From CAG-791 sp963591995 (GTDB lineage Bacteria; Bacillota; Clostridia; Lachnospirales; Lachnospiraceae): a DNA stretch of 49,934 nt. The DNA lies in assembly GCA_963591995.1 (NCBI GenBank), contig CAVAUJ010000012.1:1-49934 (forward strand). Reading direction: 5' to 3'. Under the pieces are notes generated by a model. That model saw only the letters and a program-made list of their open reading frames with translations. It did no database searches and was not told the DNA's origin. Made by a program: the position numbers and the translations under genes. The first letter of the stretch is position 1. Each line of letters opens with the position of its first letter. This document shows positions 1 through 8,768 of this stretch, piece by piece.

Positions 1-29
1 AGTATAACACATCTTCCCCGGGTGCAAAA
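1..29 (-). promoter_or_regulatory. Possible outward-facing promoter at the left edge
   Basis: On the minus strand a TTGCAC-like box (27-22) is followed after 15 bases by TATACT (6-1), and shifting the -35 to TTTTGC gives 17 bases. It would drive a minus-strand gene lying beyond the left end of the window. The spacing of the better -35 is short, so this is only a candidate. Confidence 0.25.
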
Positions 30-39
30 CAAAAATACA

Positions 40-408
40 TGGGTTGCGGGAATTCAAGTTGGGGAGAGCCCCCGAAGTGGTGATGCCGGTTCGGCAAGGG
101 ACGGCAGAAAGCCGTCACGAATGTCAGCTTCAAAGCCGCCGACAAGCTTACTATATCGATTTTCAGATGGTTTGACAACCGCTTTCCGATGCATCAGGCC
201 ATAAAGGTCCCGCATCGTTACTGTACCGGTGCCGGCCAACGACGGGTCCTGGCGGAGTTGTCCGCTCAGGGGGCACTCTCGTTCCGTGTTCGGACCTAGC
301 GGTGCTAAGCTCGCAGAATACGCTCGCAAGCACCGAGGCCTCGCAAGGCCCCTGATCCGGACATTCTCCGCCACCCTGTCGCCGGCGGGCGGCCGAACGG
401 TAACCCTG
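40..408 (+). ncRNA. Candidate structured non-coding RNA, family not identified
   Basis: This stretch has no convincing protein gene but an exceptional density of strong stem-loops. Examples are GGGG-AGAG-CCCC near 62-74, TGCCG-GTT-CGGCA near 85-97, GACGGC-AGAAA-GCCGTC near 101-117, GCGGA-GTTG-TCCGC near 252-265 and GGCCT-CGCA-AGGCC near 340-353. Longer-range pairing is also possible: GGCGGAG near 250 with CTCCGCC near 368, and GGGTTGC (43-49) with GTAACCC (400-406), which would close the whole region. The closing helix needs a G-U pair on the plus strand but an A-C mismatch on the minus strand, which mildly favours the plus strand. The length of about 370 bases fits a large regulatory RNA. 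I looked for RNase P, tmRNA, SRP and cobalamin riboswitch core motifs and did not find them. The raiA-motif family of Clostridia is one possibility I cannot test. Both strand and boundaries are uncertain. Confidence 0.45.
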
Positions 409-410
409 CA

Positions 411-827
411 TCAGACTACAAAGGTCATGAGCCCCATCTTGGAGATCTGCAGCTCTGCAATGATCATGCCCATCCATTTTTTCTGCTCCGGCCGGATGGA
501 GGCCAGCTCCTGCGGCGTGAGCGTTCGCTCCTCGTACAGGACCTCTGTCTCACCCTTTCGATTCACGCTCTCCTTCCGCACGTAAATGCGGATCTTCGCC
601 CGCAGCTGCTGGTATATCCGGCAGCTCTCATCCTCTTTTGCAAGATAATACAGATGGCTTTCCAGCGTGGTGTCCGCGTCCACCTCCTGCAGGATGTGCT
701 GCTTGATGATGCAGCGGTATTTGTAGCTGATCTCGATGTTGTCCAGCAGCTCCCGGTAGGTGAACCGTGCCCCCAGCTGCAGCACGGACAGACTGTCCAG
801 AATGTATTTGTAGTCGTTGTCTCCCAT
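411..827 (-). CDS. Conserved-looking hypothetical protein, 138 aa
   Basis: A small soluble protein that I do not recognise as a named domain family. It is rich in charged residues, with a helical N-terminal half (YKYILDSLSVLQLG then RFTYRELLDNIEIS), a middle part with Cys and Lys (YRCIIKQHILQEVDADTT) and a C-terminal helix containing PEQKKWMGMIIAELQISK. No signal peptide or membrane segment is visible. It starts only 4 bases after the stop of the upstream sigma-like gene, and its AGGA ribosome binding site overlaps that stop, so the two are almost certainly co-translated. It is the last gene of a three-gene minus-strand operon that begins with the rhomboid-like protein. Function unknown; a partner of the sigma-like protein is a reasonable inference from the coupling. 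Confidence 0.8.
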   Translation of the reverse strand: MGDNDYKYILDSLSVLQLGARFTYRELLDNIEISYKYRCIIKQHILQEVDADTTLESHLYYLAKEDESCRIYQQLRAKIRIYVRKESVNRKGETEVLYEERTLTPQELASIRPEQKKWMGMIIAELQISKMGLMTFVV

Positions 828-831
828 TGTC

Positions 832-1731
832 CTAGTCGTCCAGACTTTCGATTTTGTTGCCGCTGATGCGGATGGCGTCCAGAATTTCCTCCCGGGTCAC
901 CTCTCCCTCTGCGGCCAGCTCCTCCACGGAAACCTTCCGCCGCAATGACTCCGAGAGCTCATTTGCCTTTTCCAGCACCTTGTTGGCCATCTCTGCGGCA
1001 GACGCATCCGCCGAAACAGCATCCAGATTCTCTGCCACCAGATCCTCCATGGCATTCATGATGCGCTCTGCAAGAGCCGCCTCGACCTCCTCCGGTCCCT
1101 CCAGCGGCGCCAGAAGCTTTGTCCCCCGCACCAGCGCTTCGTTCCCGGCGCCGATCAGATCCTCCATATAAACACCCTGACCGGCATAGAGCTTCGCCAG
1201 ATCAATCACTCTCGGCAGCATCCATTCCGCCAGCTGCTTCTGCGCGGAGGCTTCTCCTGCCATGGCGCGGATCTGTGCTGCCTCCAGCTCTCCCTCGTCG
1301 GGCACCTCCATACTCTCCACCATCCGGGTATATTCCTCCAGATAGCGGTTCTCTTCCTCCGAAAGCTTCTCGTCCGCTTCCAGCGGAACATCCACACCGA
1401 TGTTGTTGGCCGCGAGGTAATCCTCTACCAGCTTCTCCTGCTCCTTGCTCAGAGTCAGCTCGGAAAGTGCCTTTTCCAGCTGCCCCCGGTCAATCACGCC
1501 GCGGTTCCTTCTCGCCGCGGGAATGAGGCTGCGCAGAATGTCCTGCAGCCGCTTTTCTCTGTTCTCCTGTTGTTCCTTCGTCTCTTTGCTTTCCACAGAA
1601 TGCTGTCCTTTTCCTCTTCCGAATCCACTGCTTCCGAATCCGCCGCTCCCGAATCCGTTTCTTCCGAATCCGCTCCCTGCCGGAATGCCGGCAAAGGTGT
1701 ACTTATTCCTTTCTTCCCATTGCGTCGGCAT
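832..1731 (-). CDS. Sigma-70-like protein lacking a region 4, with Gly-Phe repeats
   Basis: A 299-residue acidic protein. After a short N-terminus, residues about 19-38 hold four GFGxx repeats. A helical segment about 55-110 resembles sigma region 1.1. Residues about 150-210 resemble the helical core of sigma-70 region 2: ASAQKQLAEWMLPRVIDLAK, a YMEDLIGAGNEALVRG segment like the EDLIQEGNIGLL motif of sigma factors, then EEVEAALAERIMNAME. The C-terminal 45 residues resemble region 3 (ESLRRKVSVEELAAEGEVTREEI followed by a recognition-like helix). The -10 recognition segment and the whole of region 4 are absent, so an autonomous sigma factor is unlikely; an RNA polymerase-binding regulator or anti-sigma mimic is possible. 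The start overlaps the rhomboid-like gene by 29 bases and no strong ribosome binding site decides it. Confidence 0.75.
   Translation of the reverse strand: MPTQWEERNKYTFAGIPAGSGFGRNGFGSGGFGSSGFGRGKGQHSVESKETKEQQENREKRLQDILRSLIPAARRNRGVIDRGQLEKALSELTLSKEQEKLVEDYLAANNIGVDVPLEADEKLSEEENRYLEEYTRMVESMEVPDEGELEAAQIRAMAGEASAQKQLAEWMLPRVIDLAKLYAGQGVYMEDLIGAGNEALVRGTKLLAPLEGPEEVEAALAERIMNAMEDLVAENLDAVSADASAAEMANKVLEKANELSESLRRKVSVEELAAEGEVTREEILDAIRISGNKIESLDD
1618..1677. repeat. Four 15-bp in-frame tandem repeats
   Basis: The unit TTCCGAATCCnnnnn is repeated four times and encodes GFG plus two variable residues in the sigma-like protein. The repeat is in phase with the codons, so changes in copy number would only alter linker length. 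Confidence 0.85.
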
Positions 1732-2734
1732 CGCCTTCGATGGTGATCGGGTTCTCCGCCGGCAGGGGTCCCGATCCGTTTACGGCATGCCGATGGCAGA
1801 ACAGATGGTCCTGACAGAATTCATAGCTGTTCTGACACTTGGAGCAATACCGGAATTCGGCCGTCGGGTCATCCAGCTCCGTTTTGCCGCAGATGGCACA
1901 GCGATGTCTTGCAACGGAGTGGCCGGGGCGCATCCGCGCATTCTCCGCAGGGGCCGCCTCTCTTCCTTTTTGCACCGCCCGCTTGAACGCGTTTCTCCTT
2001 CGCAGCTCGCCGGGCGCAAACCGCCCGAGCTTCCTGCCCCGCAGCCAGAAGATCACAAAATTCGCCAGCGATGCCGCCATCGAGATGCAGGTATACAGAC
2101 CGGAAAGGCCACCCATCCTGGCCGCCTGTGCGAAATCAAGCGCAATCATTACACCGTAGACGACGCCCATCCATTTGACCTTCATCGGGATGATGAACCA
2201 CAGCAGCACCACGGCATCCGGAAAGGTCATGGCGTAGGCCAGAAAGATCGATGTCGATACGTAGTAGGTACTGAAATAGCGGCTCATCCCCGCATAGTAT
2301 CCTGTAATTGCCTGTTCTGTCAGGCCGCTCTGCCCCTGCAGAAGGAACCAGAGAATGGCTCCCGACAGAAAGGCACCGACGATGGTCAGCCCGATTCCCG
2401 TCCAGATGTACGCATTGAACTCCCGCGTTCCCCAGGCCCTCTCCAGAGAGGTCCCGATGGAATAATAGAACAGCATGGCAATCATAATCAGAAACAGATT
2501 GCTGCTGCCCGGCGGCAGCAGCACCCATGTGATCAGCCGCCAGATCTGACCGTGCAGGATCTCATAAGGATTCAGCGTCAGATAGTTCAGAAACGAGGCG
2601 TTGACGAACTCCAGAAGATAGCCGAAGCCGTAGCACAGAACGATCACCAATGCAAGGTTCGGAATGGAACACTTATCCAGAAACCATTCAAAGGGGTTTT
2701 TGCTGTGCCGTTGTCCATTGTTGTAATTGCGCAT
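1703..2734 (-). CDS. Rhomboid-like membrane protein without the serine protease motif, C-terminal zinc ribbon
   Basis: A 343-residue polytopic membrane protein. About six hydrophobic segments lie between residues 20 and 230, including the rhomboid-style loop HGQIWRLITWVLLPPGSSN with Trp-Arg. The active-site GxSG of rhomboid proteases is not present: the equivalent segment reads STSIFLAYAMTFPDA. It is therefore probably a pseudoprotease. The C-terminus carries a cysteine-rich module (CAICGKTE, then YCSKC, then FCQDHLFCHRH) that looks like a zinc-binding ribbon facing the cytoplasm. I start it at the ATG at 2734, which has GGTGAGG at a good distance; the open frame extends further upstream but without a ribosome binding site. 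It is the first gene of an operon with the sigma-like and small hypothetical proteins. Confidence 0.8.
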   Translation of the reverse strand: MRNYNNGQRHSKNPFEWFLDKCSIPNLALVIVLCYGFGYLLEFVNASFLNYLTLNPYEILHGQIWRLITWVLLPPGSSNLFLIMIAMLFYYSIGTSLERAWGTREFNAYIWTGIGLTIVGAFLSGAILWFLLQGQSGLTEQAITGYYAGMSRYFSTYYVSTSIFLAYAMTFPDAVVLLWFIIPMKVKWMGVVYGVMIALDFAQAARMGGLSGLYTCISMAASLANFVIFWLRGRKLGRFAPGELRRRNAFKRAVQKGREAAPAENARMRPGHSVARHRCAICGKTELDDPTAEFRYCSKCQNSYEFCQDHLFCHRHAVNGSGPLPAENPITIEGDADAMGRKE

Positions 2735-2865
2735 TTGCTTCAAGTCCTCACCGAAATCATCGTATCCGTTCAAGAATACTTCAGGGAAACGCCCTCTTGC
2801 AAGTATACTGCCTCCCGCGGCGGCTGATTTCACACATTTTTAAGCTTTTGTGGTGAGTGTCTGCG

Positions 2866-2894
2866 TTGCGTTTGCTGCCATCCCGTTTTATAAT
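2866..2894 (+). promoter_or_regulatory. Sigma-A-type promoter for the activase gene
   Basis: TTGCGT (2866-2871), a 17-base spacer and a perfect TATAAT (2889-2894), 66 bases upstream of the GTG start at 2961. Confidence 0.75.
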
Positions 2895-2960
2895 CCGTAG
2901 CGATGTGCACCAGCAAAATTCTGCATTTAATAAGAAGTAACAGATACAGGAGCAAGCTAC

Positions 2961-5900
2961 GTGATTTCTAAAGACTATACTCTCGGAATTGATATCGGAT
3001 CCACCACCGTAAAGGCCGCGCTGCTGGACAGCAACAGGCAGCTGCTCTTCGGGGATTACCGGAGGCACCACGCCCAGATCCGTGAAACCCTCCATGACAT
3101 TCTGGAGGAGATTTCCCGTCAGCAGGGGAACATTCGCATTCATCCCGTCATCACCGGTTCCGGCGGCCTCTCTCTTGCCAATCATCTTGAAGTTCCCTTC
3201 GTACAGGAGGTGGTGGCCGAGGCTGCCGCCATCGAGGCTGTTGCCCCTCTGACCGATGTTGCCATTGAGCTTGGCGGCGAGGATGCCAAGATCATTTATT
3301 TTGAGAACGGCAATGTCGAGCAGCGCATGAACGGAACCTGTGCCGGCGGCACCGGCTCCTTCATCGACCAGATGGCGTCTCTTCTGCAGACAGATGCTGC
3401 CGGGCTCAATGAATATGCGCGGCACTACGATTCTCTTTATACCATTGCCGCACGCTGCGGCGTGTTCGCCAAATCCGACATCCAGCCCCTGATCAACGAC
3501 GGCGCGCGAAAGGAGGATCTGGCAGCCTCCATTTTCCAGGCCGTGGTCATTCAGACCATTTCCGGCCTTGCGCAGGGAAAGCCGATCCGCGGCCACGTGG
3601 CCTTCCTCGGCGGTCCCCTGCACTTTCTCACAGAGCTGAAGGCCGCCTTCGTACGGGAGCTCCATCTGGACGAAGAGCACACCATCGAGGTGGCGAATTC
3701 TCACCTCTTCCCTGCGATGGGATCCGCTTTTCTGGCCAGCGAGGAAACCTCTCTTCTTCTTTCCGAGCTCCTGGATAAGACCTCCCATCCCCTGCAGATG
3801 GAATTCGAGGTGCAGCGCATGGAGCCCCTGTTCGCTTCCGAGGAGGACTATGCGCAATTCTGCGCCCGTCATGATGCCCACAGGGTAGAGACCGGCGATC
3901 TGTCCTCTTACCGCGGAAAGGCCTTTCTCGGCATCGATGCCGGCTCCACCACAACGAAGCTGGCTCTTGTCGGCGAGAAGGGCGAGCTTCTGTGGTCCTT
4001 CTATTCCTCCAACAACGGCTCCCCCATTCACACGGCCATCCGGGGGCTCCGCGATCTGCACGGCAAGCTTCCTTCAACCGTCCAATTGGCCGGCGGCTGC
4101 TCCACCGGCTACGGCGAGGCGCTGCTGAAGGCTGCTTTCAAGCTGGATTGGGGCGAGGTCGAAACCATCGCGCACTACTACGGCGCGTCCTATTTTGATC
4201 CCGATGTCGACTGCATCCTTGACATCGGCGGGCAGGACATGAAATGCATCCGCATCCGAAACGGCGCCGTCGATTCCGTCACCCTCAACGAGGCCTGCTC
4301 CTCCGGCTGCGGCTCCTTCATTGAAACCTTTGCCAAATCTCTGGACTATTCGGTGGAGGATTTTGCAAGCGCCGCTCTGTTCGCGGCCAATCCGATTGAC
4401 CTTGGCACGCGCTGCACCGTTTTCATGAACTCGAGGGTGAAACAGGCGCAGAAGGAGGGCGCTACGGTTGCCGATATTTCCGCCGGCCTTGCGTATTCTG
4501 TCATCAAAAACGCACTCTTCAAGGTCATGAAGGTATCCTCTGCCTCTGAGCTTGGCAAAAACATCGTGGTTCAGGGCGGCACCTTCTACAACAATGCGGT
4601 CCTCCGGGCTCTGGAGCGAATCTCCGGAGGCGTCGTCACCCGTCCGGACATTGCCGGCATCATGGGCGCCTTCGGCGCCGCACTCATCGCGAGGGAGCGG
4701 TTCGATGAATCCTCACCCACGCCGATGCTCTCTCTGGAAGAAATGGAGTCTCTTTCCTTCCAGACCACGCTCAAAAACTGCGGGAAGTGCAACAACAATT
4801 GCCGCCTGACCGTCAACCACTTCAACGACGGACGCCAGTTCATCTCCGGCAACCGCTGCGAGAGAGGCCTCGGTCTCGAGAAGACGGACAACGGCATCCC
4901 CAATATGTACCAATACAAGCTGAAACGTCTGTTCCGCTACAAGCCCCTCACGCAGAAGGAGGCCGTTCGCGGCACGGTCGGCATTCCGCGGGTTCTGAAC
5001 ATGTACGAGGACTATCCCTTCTGGGCGGTCTTCTTCGCCAAACTCCGGTATCGGGTTGTCCTCTCGCCGCTTTCCACCCATTCCATTTATGAAATGGGCA
5101 TCGAGTCCATCCCCTCCGAGTCCGAATGCTACCCGGCCAAGATTACGCACGGGCACGTGCAATGGCTCATCGACAAGGTGCACCCGGATTTTATTTTCTA
5201 TCCGTCCCTGTTCTATGAGCGGGCGGAAAACGATCAGGCGGACAACCATTACAACTGTCCCATTGTGTCTGCCTATCCGGAGAACATCAAGAACAACGTA
5301 GAGGACATCATGTCCGGCAAGGTGGTCTTCCGCCATCCGTACATGTCCTTCACCAACCTCAAAACAGTCTCCGAGGCCCTGCTCCGGGAGTTCTCCGAGC
5401 TTCCCCGTGAAGAGGTGCTCGCCGCCACGCAGGATGGGTGGAAGGAGCTGCTGCAATACCGCAGCGATGTGCAGACCGAGGGAGAACGGGTCCTGAAGTT
5501 CATGGAGGTCACCGGCACCAAGGGCATCGTGTTGGCCGGCCGTCCCTATCATCTGGACCCGGAGATCAATCACGGTATCCCGGAAATGATCAGCTCCTAC
5601 GGCTTTGCCGTTCTCTCCGAGGATGGCATCTCCCACCTCGGCAAGCCCGAACGCCCCCTTGTGGTGCTGGATCAATGGATGTATCACTCCCGCCTTTATG
5701 CGGCGGCGGCCTATGTACGGACGAGAGAGGACCTCGACCTCATCCAGCTGAATTCCTTCGGCTGCGGTGTGGACGCGGTCACCACGGATCAGGTCAATGA
5801 CATTCTCTCCGGGTCAGACAAAATCTACACCTGCCTGAAGATCGATGAGGTCAACAATCTGGGTGCTGCCCGCATCCGCGTGCGCTCTCTCATCGCCGCC

Positions 5901-7211
5901 ATCAACATCCGCGAGAAGAACGCGCTCAAGCGCACCATCCACTCAACCGGCATCACCAAGGTTCCCTTCACCAAGCAGATGTTCGAGGAAGGCTACACCA
6001 TCCTGTGCCCGCAGATGTCGCCCATCCACTTTGACCTGATTGAGCCTGCGGCAAGGTCCTGCGGCTACAACCTCGTTCTGATGCGCAACGACAACCATAC
6101 GGCCATCGACTACGGTCTGAAATATGTGAACAACGACGCGTGCTACCCTTCCCTCTTCGTGGTAGGCCAGGTCATGGAGGCACTCTCCTCCGGCAAATAT
6201 GACCTGAACAAAACCGCTGTCATCATGTCGCAGACCGGCGGCGGCTGCCGCGCATCCAACTACATCGGCTTCATCCGCAGAGCGCTCAAGAAGGCCGGCA
6301 TGGAACAGGTCCCGGTGATTTCCGCCAACCTCTCCGGTCTGGAAGGAAACCCCGGCTTTAAGATCACGTTCCCGCTGATCACCCGCCTCGCCTTCGCCGT
6401 AATCCTCGGCGATGTTCTGATGAAGTGCGTCTACCGCATGCGCCCCTATGAGACGGAAAAGGGCTCGGTCATGGCGATGTATGAGAAATGGACCCGGAAG
6501 TGCTCGGATTTCCTGGTGAATACCAAGGGTTTCCCGCTCCGCAAGGTGCAGAAGCTCTCCTGTGAGATCATCCGCGATTTTGATGCGCTTCCGATTCATG
6601 AGGACCTCAAAAAGCCCCGCGTCGGCATCGTAGGCGAGATCCTCGTGAAATACTCCTACGCAGCCAACAACCATCTGGTGGATGTTCTGGAGGCAGAGGG
6701 CGCCGAGGCTGTGGTTCCGGACCTCATGGGCTTTATGCTGTATTGTTTTTACAATCAGATTTACAAGGCAGAATATCTGGGAACCTCCAAATCTGCCGCT
6801 TTTGGCATGAATGTCGCCATTCACGCCATTGAGGACGTGGCTCTTCGCCCCATCTACCGCGAATATGAAAAGAGCCGACACTTCGAAGCGCCGGCCAGCA
6901 TCTATCAGGTGGTGGAGTATGCAAAGCCGGTTGTCGACATCGGCAACCAGACCGGCGAGGGCTGGTTCCTGACCGGTGAAATGATTGAACTGATCAAAAG
7001 CGGCGTCCCGAATGTCATCTGCATTCAGCCCTTCGGGTGTCTTCCCAACCACGTGGTGGGAAAGGGCGTCTCCAAAAAGGTGCGGGCTCTTTATCCGCAG
7101 GCCAACCTTGCCGCCATCGACTACGATCCCGGCGCCTCGGAGGTCAACCAGCTCAACCGCATCAAGCTCCTGCTCGCCGGCGCGCAAAAGGCACTCGCGC
7201 GGCAGCAATAA
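2961..7211 (+). CDS. Two-ATPase acyl-CoA dehydratase activase-related protein, 1416 aa
   Basis: A giant member of the BadF/BadG/BcrA/BcrD ATPase family. Two ASKHA-type ATPase domains follow each other: residues about 6-270 start with GIDIGSTTVKAALL and carry GTCAGGTGSFIDQMA; residues about 323-585 start with GIDAGSTTTKLALVG and carry ACSSGCGSFIETFA. These cysteines correspond to ligands of the [4Fe-4S] cluster bridging the activator dimer of 2-hydroxyacyl-CoA dehydratases. A cysteine motif NCGKCNNNC lies near residue 605, followed by a long DUF2229/HgdB-like region with QTGGGCRASNYIGF near 1090. Family members use ATP to energise an electron passed to a dehydratase, but the long fused form has no proven substrate. 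The start is a GTG with AGGAG 10 bases upstream. It stands alone between its own promoter and terminator, with no dehydratase subunits beside it. Length is typical for the long clostridial form. Confidence 0.93.
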   Translation: MISKDYTLGIDIGSTTVKAALLDSNRQLLFGDYRRHHAQIRETLHDILEEISRQQGNIRIHPVITGSGGLSLANHLEVPFVQEVVAEAAAIEAVAPLTDVAIELGGEDAKIIYFENGNVEQRMNGTCAGGTGSFIDQMASLLQTDAAGLNEYARHYDSLYTIAARCGVFAKSDIQPLINDGARKEDLAASIFQAVVIQTISGLAQGKPIRGHVAFLGGPLHFLTELKAAFVRELHLDEEHTIEVANSHLFPAMGSAFLASEETSLLLSELLDKTSHPLQMEFEVQRMEPLFASEEDYAQFCARHDAHRVETGDLSSYRGKAFLGIDAGSTTTKLALVGEKGELLWSFYSSNNGSPIHTAIRGLRDLHGKLPSTVQLAGGCSTGYGEALLKAAFKLDWGEVETIAHYYGASYFDPDVDCILDIGGQDMKCIRIRNGAVDSVTLNEACSSGCGSFIETFAKSLDYSVEDFASAALFAANPIDLGTRCTVFMNSRVKQAQKEGATVADISAGLAYSVIKNALFKVMKVSSASELGKNIVVQGGTFYNNAVLRALERISGGVVTRPDIAGIMGAFGAALIARERFDESSPTPMLSLEEMESLSFQTTLKNCGKCNNNCRLTVNHFNDGRQFISGNRCERGLGLEKTDNGIPNMYQYKLKRLFRYKPLTQKEAVRGTVGIPRVLNMYEDYPFWAVFFAKLRYRVVLSPLSTHSIYEMGIESIPSESECYPAKITHGHVQWLIDKVHPDFIFYPSLFYERAENDQADNHYNCPIVSAYPENIKNNVEDIMSGKVVFRHPYMSFTNLKTVSEALLREFSELPREEVLAATQDGWKELLQYRSDVQTEGERVLKFMEVTGTKGIVLAGRPYHLDPEINHGIPEMISSYGFAVLSEDGISHLGKPERPLVVLDQWMYHSRLYAAAAYVRTREDLDLIQLNSFGCGVDAVTTDQVNDILSGSDKIYTCLKIDEVNNLGAARIRVRSLIAAINIREKNALKRTIHSTGITKVPFTKQMFEEGYTILCPQMSPIHFDLIEPAARSCGYNLVLMRNDNHTAIDYGLKYVNNDACYPSLFVVGQVMEALSSGKYDLNKTAVIMSQTGGGCRASNYIGFIRRALKKAGMEQVPVISANLSGLEGNPGFKITFPLITRLAFAVILGDVLMKCVYRMRPYETEKGSVMAMYEKWTRKCSDFLVNTKGFPLRKVQKLSCEIIRDFDALPIHEDLKKPRVGIVGEILVKYSYAANNHLVDVLEAEGAEAVVPDLMGFMLYCFYNQIYKAEYLGTSKSAAFGMNVAIHAIEDVALRPIYREYEKSRHFEAPASIYQVVEYAKPVVDIGNQTGEGWFLTGEMIELIKSGVPNVICIQPFGCLPNHVVGKGVSKKVRALYPQANLAAIDYDPGASEVNQLNRIKLLLAGAQKALARQQ

Positions 7212-7309
7212 CTGTCGTAGCGTGACGCCACCGGTGCGCCTGTCGGGCGCGCCGCCGGGCGTACATCCGGCAACTTCCGGCATGGATCCTGTCGGAGATC
7301 AACAGCACC

Positions 7310-7358
7310 AAAGAGCTCAGAAGCGACCGGTTTTGGCCACTTCTGAGCTCTTTTTTTT
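7310..7358 (+). terminator. Rho-independent terminator of the activase gene
   Basis: A 13-bp stem, AAGAGCTCAGAAG pairing with CTTCTGAGCTCTT, followed by a run of eight T. It lies about 100 bases after the stop codon. On the opposite strand the T-run is only three long, so it acts mainly for the plus strand. Confidence 0.9.
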
Positions 7359-7388
7359 CAAGCATTCAAGCATTCAAGCTTCAAGCAT
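7358..7388. repeat. Short TTCAAGC microrepeat
   Basis: The sequence TTCAAGCA/T occurs four times in 31 bases immediately after the terminator T-run. The rest of the gap down to glyA holds no gene I can support. Confidence 0.6.
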
Positions 7389-7456
7389 GCGTATGCGTAA
7401 CGCAACGATGCTTTAACATAACTGTGTTTTAACGCAACAGCATTTTACAATGGTCT

Positions 7457-8695
7457 TCAGCAAAGAGGATATGCCGCCGTCAGCTCTGCGATGATGCCCT
7501 TTGCCTTCTCGATGCCGGCTTCCTTCTCCTTGATGACGACCGAGATGGCCTCGGCAATCCGATCCATATCCTCCGTATTCATGCCGCGTGTCGTAACGGC
7601 TGCCGTTCCCAGACGGATGCCGGACGTCACGAACGGCGAACGCTTCTCGTTCGGGATGGTGTTCTTGTTGGCCGTGATGTGTGCCTCGTCCAGCCATTTC
7701 TCCACTTCCTTACCGGTCAGATCCTCCTTGGTCAGATCCACCAGCATCAGATGGTTGTCCGTCCCGCCGGATACAATGTCCACACCGCGCTTCATCAGAC
7801 CCTCCGACAGTGCCTTTGCATTGTCAAGGATGCCCTGCGCATACACCTTGAAGGACGGATCCAGCGCCTCCTTGAAGCATACCGCCTTGGCTGCAATGAC
7901 GTGCTCCAGCGGGCCGCCCTGGATTCCGGGGAAGATGGCCTTGTTCAGCTTGTACTGGTCGGCAATCTCCTGGCTCGCAAGGATCAGGCCGCCTCTGGGG
8001 CCGCGCAGCGTCTTGTGCGTCGTGGTGGTTACAATGTCGCACCACGGGAAGGGTGACGGATGAAGTCCCGCCGCAACAAGTCCTGCGATGTGCGCAATGT
8101 CTGCCATCAGAACCGCTCCGCAGGCATCTGCCACCTCACGGAACTTCTTGAAATCAATGGTCCGCGCATAGGCCGATGCGCCGGCGATGATCATCTTCGG
8201 CTTGTTCTCCACAGCAAGCCGCATCAGCTCCTCATAGTCAATGTATCCCTCTTCGTTTACCCCGTAAGGAACCACATTGAAATATGCGCCGGAAATGTTC
8301 GCCGGTGAACCGTGCGTAAGGTGTCCGCCCTGGTTCAGGTTCATTCCCATCAGGGTATCGCCGGGCTTGAGCACGGCATACTCCACGGCAAGGTTGGCCT
8401 GAGCGCCGGAGTGCGGCTGTACATTGGCATAGGTGCAGCCGAAAAGCTCCTTGGCTCTCTCAATGGCCAGAGTCTCCACTACGTCCACGCACTGGCAGCC
8501 GCCGTAATAACGCTTTCCCGGATATCCTTCCGCGTACTTGTTGGTCAGGGGACTCCCCATTGCCGCCATCACAGCCTTGCTCACCCAGTTCTCGGATGCG
8601 ATCAGCTCGATGTGGTCATTCTGTCTGGCCATCTCCTGTTCAATGGCTTCCGCAATCTGCGGGTCTTCCTTACGGATGTCTTCCAGTGAGTACAT
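7457..8695 (-). CDS. glyA: Serine hydroxymethyltransferase
   Basis: A 412-residue PLP enzyme that converts serine and tetrahydrofolate to glycine and 5,10-methylene-tetrahydrofolate, the main source of one-carbon units. The signature IELIASENWVSKAVM is near residue 29, GSPLTNKYAEGYPGKRYYGG near 47, an Asp that holds the PLP ring in MADIAHIAGL (about 199), and the Schiff-base Lys in TTTTHKTLRGPRGG (about 228). Length is normal. The start has a strong AGGAGG ten bases upstream. It follows the glycosyltransferase gene by 73 bases on the same strand and is the distal gene of the holA-led cluster, so it may be transcribed both from that cluster and on its own. No glycine riboswitch is visible upstream. 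Confidence 0.98.
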   Translation of the reverse strand: MYSLEDIRKEDPQIAEAIEQEMARQNDHIELIASENWVSKAVMAAMGSPLTNKYAEGYPGKRYYGGCQCVDVVETLAIERAKELFGCTYANVQPHSGAQANLAVEYAVLKPGDTLMGMNLNQGGHLTHGSPANISGAYFNVVPYGVNEEGYIDYEELMRLAVENKPKMIIAGASAYARTIDFKKFREVADACGAVLMADIAHIAGLVAAGLHPSPFPWCDIVTTTTHKTLRGPRGGLILASQEIADQYKLNKAIFPGIQGGPLEHVIAAKAVCFKEALDPSFKVYAQGILDNAKALSEGLMKRGVDIVSGGTDNHLMLVDLTKEDLTGKEVEKWLDEAHITANKNTIPNEKRSPFVTSGIRLGTAAVTTRGMNTEDMDRIAEAISVVIKEKEAGIEKAKGIIAELTAAYPLC

Positions 8696-8768
8696 GTGTC
8701 GATCCTCCTCTTTTGTGCATGATTGTCACCGCTTTCGACGGTCCAAGCCTTCGGCCGCCTTCCGCGGA

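Noticed and set aside
54..374. A 106-codon minus-strand frame in the left-edge hairpin region
   Set aside because: It has no good ribosome binding site, its codons follow the hairpins rather than a protein pattern, and other frames overlap it equally. Structured RNA explains the region better.
40..408. RNase P RNA or tmRNA
   Set aside because: The length fits, but the conserved RNase P GAGGAAAGTCC core and the tmRNA tRNA-like ends with GGTTCGAAT and CCA are absent on both strands.
1703..2734. Active rhomboid protease
   Set aside because: No GxSG motif or paired catalytic His could be found in the membrane segments, so I describe it as rhomboid-like only.
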